This document shows, in pieces, positions 57,300 to 64,000 of a DNA stretch of 64,000 bases (positions within the stretch are counted from its first letter, which is position 1; every line of letters starts with the position of its first letter). Origin of the DNA: Gnetum montanum. Lineage: Eukaryota > Streptophyta > Gnetopsida > Gnetales > Gnetaceae. Under the pieces are notes generated by a model. That model saw only the letters and a program-made list of their open reading frames with translations, did no database searches and was not told where the DNA came from. The position numbers and the translations under genes are program-made. Where the stretch lies: contig MNCI01007938.1 of assembly GCA_015680685.1 (NCBI GenBank), forward strand, positions 4,384 through 68,383. The letters are read 5' to 3'.

Positions 57300-58967
57300 T
57301 AATTTACAAAATTCTCCCCCTTTTTGGACATCACCCAAAAGGAGGGACTATAAAATAAACCTAATTACTTACCTTAGTGGCATCACCAAACTAATCATTA
57401 AAAGCAACTGTTGCATGAGAAGGCTTGTAGGTCTCCTCCACATCATCATTGCTATTAGTACTAGCATTGGAGATGTGTTGCTCAACATCATCATTTGATG
57501 ATGAAATGTGTACAGGAGCTCTTTAGGGACATAGCTTCATCTAAAAGTATGATAAAGTGGATGGAGCCTACTAAGAAGATGAGGAAGTTCTCTTCCTCTA
57601 ATATGTGATTAGATTTGCTAGTCTCAACTGAGAAGAAGTTCCAAAGATGCTCTTCATAGCCTACTTCTCAAATATTTGTGAAGTATCATCATGAGGGTGA
57701 GAACTAGGTCTAAGTTGCATATGATTAGGAATCTCCCCTTGAACACATGTGGGTGGTGCATCAAGCTCCTTAGAATTGGATTCATTTCACAAGTCATATG
57801 TCCAATATGGCCTAGCAACCACAAAGTGTCTAGCTAGAGTTGGACAATCCTCCTTATGGTCTGATATGGGATAAGTGATGATCTTCTCAAATTGTTGTCC
57901 ATTTAGAGGAAGAGATACTTCAGCTATATCCATTCTCTTATGAAGATAAGAGAGGTTCCTATCAATAACCCCAATAGTATAAGAAAAAGGCTTGAGAAAC
58001 TTCTTAAGAGTAGATCTCATTTGGCTGCTAACTAATTTGGACCTTCTAAACTAAGGAGAGCCTAAGAAGGTGATCTAGATCCTTTCTTTCTTGACTTCTA
58101 GGGCCTAGTTCTAGGTTCTATAGCTTCAGCATGGGTGGATCTCATTTTTTCTAAATACTTATGAAGGATCCTCTTACCTTTAAGCAAAGGCATATTAGGA
58201 ACAGAAACATCTCTCTAATGGATCAAAAAACTAATGTGATGAGGATTCCCATAGGCTCTCTCCCTCGTGAAGAGACATAACATGTCTCTACATAGGATAC
58301 AACCTAAGTCTAGTGGCCAACTAGTGAGTAGACAATAATGAACATATTCTTAGGCTAGTAAAAAATAGCTATAACTTCCCCCTTTTACAATAATATTATA
58401 CAAAACAATGAGAGAGAGGGTGGAAGCATCTAAAGCTACATGACTTCTAAGAACTTTCCCACCATGCAAAGACACAGATTGCCCAAAAAAAGCATCATAA
58501 AACTCATCATGAGAGATAGGGATTACACCATTTGTAAAATGTCAAACATACAATGAATTTTAGTCCTATGAACATCAAAATTGGAAATGCTAGAAATTGC
58601 ATTGATAACTTATGAAGTAACTTCAATTAACATTTTCCCAACTATGGAAGTAAAAGCACCAACACTAGAATTTGTAATCATGATTTTATAATAAAGGTCC
58701 CTGAAGGGGATTTTAGGGATATAAAAGTTCATAGAAATAAATGATACCTAATTTAACACATGGAAAAATGCCATCAACTCCTTCTAATAATGCTTCTAAA
58801 AGTAAAGGGATTATTCTGAAATAATGGAGGTCATGCGGGTTATCTCGAAATGATGTTGAGCTTTTGTAGGCTTAAATTGAGGTGTAACTATTTTTAGCAC
58901 TAGAATATGCTTCCTTCAACTTCTTTCTCTTTTGAGAAGGATCCCTAGACATCTTTTTGTGAGCCAT
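57300..58967 (-). pseudogene. copia element 2 extra gene in env position
   Basis: ATG at 58,967 (MAHKKMSRDPSQKRKKLKEA) opens a basic N-terminus. Farther on: FYDAFFGQSVSLHGGKVL, LDASTLSLIVLYNIIVKGG, CILCRDMLCLFTRERAYGNP and an open stretch at 58,020-57,787 (SLPLNGQQFEKIITY). The pattern resembles the plant transposon-associated domain also suspected at 41.1-41.5 kb, but the match is loose. Frames change several times. It sits between gag and the 3' LTR, where pol would be expected first; SIRE-type copia elements carry an extra gene here. Function unknown. Confidence 0.4.
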
Positions 58968-59049
58968 CAATCTACCTAAAGATGCATAAATCATTGTTGT
59001 TAAGGAAACCCTAGTCATCTTCACTTAGTCATCTATGCTTGGATGTGGA

Positions 59050-59280
59050 AGAATGAGGAAATTATAAAGTATTGGTTTTATATAATCATGACCATTGAGG
59101 GGTTTTTATGAGAATTTATATGTCCAACTTGACTAGTAGACATCTATCCTACATCTAGCGAAAACTTAGATAGAAGTCTAACTTAAGATATATATATCTA
59201 TGGGTAGACATCTATCTTCCTATCTACATGTCTAATGGTAGACATCTACAGGTAGACATCTCAACAAGAAAGGTTTAGGT
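59050..59280 (-). promoter_or_regulatory. U3-like block upstream of copia extra gene
   Basis: Repeated AGATGTCTA / TAGACATCT motifs (59,140-59,265) precede TATATAAAA (59,076-59,084, minus strand), about 110 bp upstream of the ATG at 58,967. The same AGACATCT-type motifs mark U3 of this copia family at 61,460-61,560 and 19,010-19,180. Confidence 0.45.
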
Positions 59281-59900
59281 GACAGCTACCATAGATTATA
59301 GTCTTAAAAAAATTCTAAATGAGATAAAGAATTACTTCTACTTACCTTGCTTGTTGATGGGGATGAAGATGTCTAAGGAGCTTGAGAATGAGGTTCTTCT
59401 TTTGAAGTTCCTTCTTTCATACAAATTTCTTATATTTATAATTTTTTCTCCCTTACACAAAATTATTGATGAAGGTTCTTTCACTATATTTCTTTCATTT
59501 GATTCTCAACACCTTTTTGTTCTCCTTGATCTTTTGATTTATCCTTCATTTCTTCTTAATCTACAAGAATTCCTTTCTACGTGCATTTGGGTATGACCAA
59601 GGAGTCTGATGATATTACTAGGTATTCATGTGATAATATTTTAAATTTCAATCTCATTGCTTAAATCTGAATCTATTACAATAATAATATCTAACCTTTG
59701 TATGATCAAACCTTGAAGCTACTTTTTGTTTTGAAGTAGTTCCTATTGTCTCTTCAGTCTTTGGAGTAGTCTCTTATTTGGATGCATCTTGTGTAGATGC
59801 CTCTTCTTGTTGATAGCATCCTAGTCCACTTTTATCATGTGGACTTCTTCCTTATACGAAAATGATGGAAAGCAATTCTTTTCCTTTGACTAGTCTTTCA
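59281..59900. other. copia element 2 internal spacer, no pol motifs
   Basis: AT-rich. No integrase, RT or RNase H motif is seen between gag and the extra gene, so pol appears to be deleted. Confidence 0.5.
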
Positions 59901-60510
59901 TTCACAAGTTTAGTATCTACTAGTTCTTTTTTCATCTACTCATAGGACAAGGTTAGTTTTTTATTCTCAGCCCTTAGGTCTAAGTTTTCTTATAAAAGGT
60001 CTAAATAATTTGCATTAAGTAGAGATAAATCTTGATCTTTTTCTTTCATAGCCTTCTTTAGCTTTATACAAAGATTTTGGAAGAATAATAGTTCATTGCA
60101 CAAAAGATGATACCTTTCCTTATTAGTTTTAATTACTTGATCATCATCTTCATTTGTGTAGTTATCATCATTTGTGTGAGCCATGTAGATGAGACGTGAG
60201 TTCTTTGTAGTGTTATCTACCTCTTCCTCACTTTGTTCTCCATCATCCCAACTAGTGTAGAACTTTCTCTTTTTCAAATCAATTTCATTTTTGTCTCTTC
60301 ATTGCAACTTGTGAGAGCTAGGACATTCAAAGGCCACATGTTCTCTTCCACCATATATCCAACATTCTATAGAAAATGCATCAAAATTTAAATTATTAAT
60401 ATTTTTACCTTTATCTTTACTTTTGNTTTGGTGATTTCAGCATTCAAATTGGGAAATTTATTCAACCGTCTTCTAAGTTCTTGATCCTCATGTAGTATCA
60501 CAGCTCAATA
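59900..60510 (-). pseudogene. gag: copia element 2 gag, nucleocapsid and C-terminal part
   Basis: The minus strand reads DQELRRRLNKFPNLNAEITK, KSKDKGKNINN, then the zinc knuckle CWIYGGREHVAFEC (60,323-60,364; the second Cys is Tyr), then KKRKFYTSWDDGEQSEEEVD, RLIYMAHTNDDN and a leucine/lysine-rich helical end (NKERYHLLCNELLFFQNL). A long acidic and helical tail after the knuckle is typical of SIRE/Maximus-type copia gag. One N occurs at 60,426 inside the readable frame. Confidence 0.75.
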
Positions 60511-60529
60511 CTCTTAAGTTTGTGCTTAT

Positions 60530-60948
60530 ATGAAGCCATTGATGTTTGATGAATTTAAAATTGCTTATTAGAAGGCAAGGATGCAAGGCTTCTTCAAATC
60601 TATGGAATTCAAAGTATGAGAGTCAATCCTTGAAAGCTACACACTGCTCATCAATAATGCCTCAAAAGCACTCAAGCCACAGAATAAATGGACTTCTAAA
60701 GAAAAAGATAAGTTCATGTATGAATCTAAAGACAAAAATAATTTATATTATGCATTGAATAAATCAAATTTTAATAGAATAGCTTGGTGTAAGGCTATTA
60801 AGGAAATATGGAGAACTTTAGAGGCTGTTTAAGAGTACCCATCGATAGTTAAACAATTAAAACTCTTAGTATTGCAAAGCAAAAATGACAAGCTTAGAAT
60901 GAAGGAAGGAGAAAAGATTAAGGATTACTTNTGCAATGTACAAGCTTT
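60530..60948 (+). pseudogene. gag: copia gag N-terminal part, inverted relative to the element
   Basis: The plus strand reads KPLMFDEFKIAY.KARMQGFF, KSMEFKVWESIL, NRIAWCKAIKEIWRTLEAV, then LLVLQSKNDKLRMKEGEKI and KDY, the usual series of Ty1/copia gag (UBN2-type) from its first residues. The rest of this gag and the LTR lie on the minus strand, so this piece of about 420 bp is inverted. N at 60,931 falls within a codon without shifting the frame. Confidence 0.75.
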
Positions 60949-61823
60949 GAGCTCTACTCTAGAGTGTTTCATGAAACCACTAAACCCCATAAGGTCTTGA
61001 CAAGCTTAAAAAGTTGGTTTATAGAATGCCAAAACCTTTACAAAATTGACCTCCATATCAAAGTGTCTTGATGTTGCAAAACCACTATCCCATAGGATCC
61101 CAAAAATATCAAGAAAGATGTCTTCTCATAAGAAGCACATCAACCTCATAGGGTTGTAAGAAAGAAGAGAAAGAAATAAGGAAAGAGTGTAACTAAATTT
61201 ACATATCCTTGTATTTGAATCTCAATACAATTGAGACACACAATTGATGATACACTTAATAACAAAGACAAATTTTCTTATAGAGACAATGATAAATCTT
61301 TCTATGAATAGTGCTTGCACAATTCCTAAGATTTTTATATTAACTTATAGCCTAATAGTTTTTGAAAACTCCTTGAAATTCATGCAATGACTATCAAATG
61401 GCTAGTACAGAAATCTACTTCAAAGTTTAGATCTCTACCTAAGATAGCCCCCAATGCAAGAGAGATGTCTATTTGGAAGAATATATGTCTACCTATAGAC
61501 ATCTATCTTCAAAGATAGACATTTGTTATTTTTCATAGACATCTACTTCACTTTTGCACTTTGGAGTCTGAGGCACTCCCTTGTTAATTTGACCTCTTTA
61601 AAGTCTTAAGAACATCTTCATTTGGCTTGTAGACTATATTCTCATCCATGCTCTTTTCTTGTCCATGTAGTCTTCATTTTAACATCTCAACGTAGATCTC
61701 ATTTCTTGATGTTTTAGATCTCCATGTGAAGCTCTTGATCATGGCCTTGAAAAATTATCATTACACACATAAAATCTAAATTTTTCATTTTCTTTAATGT
61801 TTTGACATACCAAAAGGTCAACA
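60945..61823 (-). mobile_element. copia element 2 5' LTR
   Basis: Starts TGTTGACCTTTTGGTATGTC at 61,823 on the minus strand and matches the plus-strand LTR at 18,665-19,560 in order, including GTTGATGTGCTTCTTA and a GAGTAGAGCTCAA block. U3 carries AGATGTCTA motifs at 61,460-61,560. The inner end is cut by the inverted gag piece at about 60,945. Confidence 0.7.
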
Positions 61824-64000
61824 CACCCATCATCACCACACACTAGGCACAACCTATTCTTGAATCATCCTCCCTCTTCTCATCCATGTGTTTTGCAACA
61901 TAGCCTTGCTCTATGTGGCCATCACCTATGTTGTTTATCACATCTCATTTCTTCTCTATCCTAATGGATTCCTTAGTGATATCTCAAGTTACTCAAGCCC
62001 GTCATACCCCATTTCCTCTTTTTATCACTTAAGTACTAGTGCAAACTTCCTTCTCATTATTCAATCTTCCTATAACCATAATCAACCAACCTCTTTCATA
62101 ATTTTTGTTGCTCATCGCATGGCGTCAAGCTACCCAACTTCCCTTGCAACCATTTGTGTAGAGCATACAGCCTACCAAAGTGCTTGAAGGCTTGGATGAA
62201 CCCTTTCAAATGATCCAAGATCTTAATGAAGAGCTATGCAAGCTCAAGCCTTCTATCACGTAGACAGTCAAAATAATGAACTTCTACCAAGATGATACCA
62301 TTAGTCCATCCTTCCCTAAAATCACTCTTTCTTCAATCATTCCCATATCATAATTTACTAAATAAAATGGCAAGGGTAATCCCAACACACACCTCACTCT
62401 CTTTCATTCTAAGTGCTTGTTATTACAAGCATGGCGTCACATCATCATGTGCATCTTACCCATATCCTTCATAGGGAAAGCCTTAGACTAGTACCACACG
62501 TTTCCTAGAGGATCTATTACCTCATTAGAGGGTTTGATCTCATAGTTTGTCAATCATTTCAAGTATAACTTAAAACTAAATACCACACTTTTTCAACTAA
62601 TGAGAATTAAGCAAGTGTCTCTTGAACCTATCTAGAAGTTCATTCAATGATAAAATGCTCTACTTAATGAGATTCTTGAGCCCATAGTCAAAACCTATCT
62701 TCTATCCATCTTCAAGGGGGTAGTTAATGACTTTATCAAGTCAAAAATATATTATTTAGACCTAAAGACTCTAAGCCAGGATTTCTCATGAATGAAGAAC
62801 ATAGAGGAAACTGCTGAAGCTATCCATGATCCTACCTACATGACATACAAGAACTAGCATACAAGGAAGGATAGGGATAAGAGGAAGAAAAAACCATGTA
62901 GTCATGGCCACTATGGCTAAAGGAAATAAAAATTTAGAGGGACCAAAGACAAATTAACACAAGATCCCTACTACAACCAATCAATATCCAACATTAGATG
63001 CCTCTACCTCAAACCAACCTAGGCCTAACTTTGAGAGAAAGGATTGGTAGAAATAAAGCAAGTTGCCTTTGAAATCATCCGAGCTCCTAGACCAATTGCT
63101 CAAGAGTGGCCAAATCTAATACAAGAAAATGATTAAGAATGTTTGTAGGAGGCATGATTGATTATTCAAAGTTGTTAAGGATTCCACTCTAGCAACTGAG
63201 GATGATCCACCGGTACCAAAGTATTTCAAACTTGACCAATTCTGCTACTATCATCAATTTCTTGATCATGATACCAATTTCTACTTGGCCCTAAAGGATG
63301 ATTTAGTAAAAATGATAAAAAATGAAGAGTTAGTGCTAGATGCCTCTAATTCAATTATGTCTCAAAACCAATCCATGTAGGTATACAAAGACCTATTGAA
63401 TGCAAATAACAACCCATACACAATAGTAGCATTCAATTTTAGTAATGGTCTAAGACTTGCCAAGGAGCTGTTTGCATTTAGGTACCTTCTCACAATGAAA
63501 GGGGTCATTTAACTTCATCTAATTAAGGACTCCTTTTTTTGTAAGGATACCATCACTAGCACATTTCCAAGAATCAATCATCATTACAGTGCCCCCTCCT
63601 GATACCATCAAATCTACAACCCATGTTGACCAACGTCCTCCTATAGTGGCCAACACAATAAATTCTTTGTAGCTTGATAATAAGAAATCATCAACCAAGA
63701 AACGTAAGAAGCCTACAACAAATCATAAGGCCAAAGAAAACAAGAAAGAGAAGGTTTAAAAAGAGGTAGAGCAATCAAATCCCACACCTATCTCAACTAT
63801 TCACATAAGCTCCAATGCTCAAGCTACTTCAACCAGTTAGCCAAGGAAGGATCATAAACGATAAGAGAAGGGGAAAGGGGCCACACCACAAATTTTAAAG
63901 CATGAGGTTTAAATTCTAGAACAAATGAAAGAAGTCAAAGGCAATAAAAATGAAAAAAAAATGACCAACGACAAGCACTTCCTCAATGTCATGGAGCAAG
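61824..64000 (+). pseudogene. gag: Tat gag, further copy running off the window
   Basis: The plus strand aligns with Tat copy 1 gag over most of its length: PFQMIQDLNEELCKLKPSI, MNFYQDDTISPSFP, GKGNPNTHLTLFHSK, NHFKYNLKLNTTLFQLM, FKGVVNDFIKSKIYYLDL, then a basic region, FCYYHQFLDHDTNFYLALKD (the two Cys around the finger His are lost) and LLNANNNPYTIVAF. After 63.6 kb it becomes Lys-rich (KKRKKPTTNHKAKENKK). Stops are frequent. The upstream leader and LTR are replaced by the copia LTR at 61,823. The element continues past the right edge, so a third copy of the antisense gene may lie there. Confidence 0.75.

Noticed and set aside
60426-60931. Single N bases at both ends of the inverted gag region, taken at first as contig joins with a flipped contig between
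   Set aside because: Reading continues across both N on the expected strand (AEITK.KSKDKGK on minus; EKIKDY.CNVQ on plus), so the inversion ends lie elsewhere and the N are just ambiguous bases. A misassembly is still possible, but not at these points.
1-64000. tRNA, rRNA, CRISPR, bacterial operon or organelle features
   Set aside because: No cloverleaf with intact promoter boxes, rRNA core sequence, spaced direct repeats with unique spacers, or organelle genes were recognised on reading both strands; a tRNA scan was not possible.

Overview
The window looks like a heterochromatic stretch of a large plant nuclear genome, most likely a seed plant. I see no complete host gene. Nearly every recognisable protein belongs to plant LTR retrotransposons of four kinds: Ty3/gypsy Tat-like (two RNase H domains), Ty3/gypsy Athila-like, and two Ty1/copia elements. 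All are old. Reading frames carry many nonsense codons and frameshifts, and many differences between copies are C/T or G/A. The genus cannot be read from the sequence; a gymnosperm would fit but is only a guess.

Layout. 1-1.7 kb: AT-rich, nothing recognised. 1.68-2.09 kb (-): a small unrecognised broken gene. 2.3-4.1 kb (-): LTR plus gag start of an Athila-like element that interrupts the integrase of Tat copy 1. 4.1-17.9 kb (-): Tat copy 1, running LTR, gag, protease, short repeats, an accessory gene on the opposite strand, then RT, RNase H, second RNase H and the start of integrase. 17.9-19.8 kb (+): 3' end and LTR of a copia element. 19.8-20.4 kb (+): 3' end and LTR start of another Tat element. 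20.4-22.7 kb: AT-rich, nothing recognised. 22.7-26.9 kb (-): copia element 1 with gag, integrase, RT and RNase H. 26.9-55.5 kb (+): Tat copy 2, with its accessory gene on the minus strand. It is split by a complete 13.3-kb Athila-like element at 31,325-44,645 that has intact LTR ends and a TAGAT target duplication. 55.5-56.9 kb: Tat LTR containing a poly-G run and a gap. 56.9-61.8 kb (-): copia element 2, without a recognisable pol and with an inverted piece of gag. 61.8-64 kb (+): gag of a further Tat copy that leaves the window.

The most interesting object is the accessory gene of the Tat family. It lies antisense to gag and pol, between protease and RT, in two diverged copies (8,110-11,874 on +; 28,148-31,319 plus 44,651-45,170 on -). 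It has GT-AG introns at matching places. Its N-terminal part resembles the HAD-type FCP1/NIF phosphatase fold, its middle has a feature reminiscent of the plant mobile domain, and it ends in a helical region and, in copy 1, a very acidic tail. Short GGCCTTAAACT-type repeats and a tandem array of about 187 bp lie at the edges of this module. The domain calls are inference; the conservation of the antisense gene between the two copies is read directly from translations.

How the parts relate: in each element gag, protease, RT/RNase H and integrase would make and insert a cDNA copy. The extra genes (antisense in Tat; in the env position in Athila-like and copia 2) are cargo of unknown role. Upstream of the two env-position genes there are sequences that look like copies of the element's own U3 promoter.
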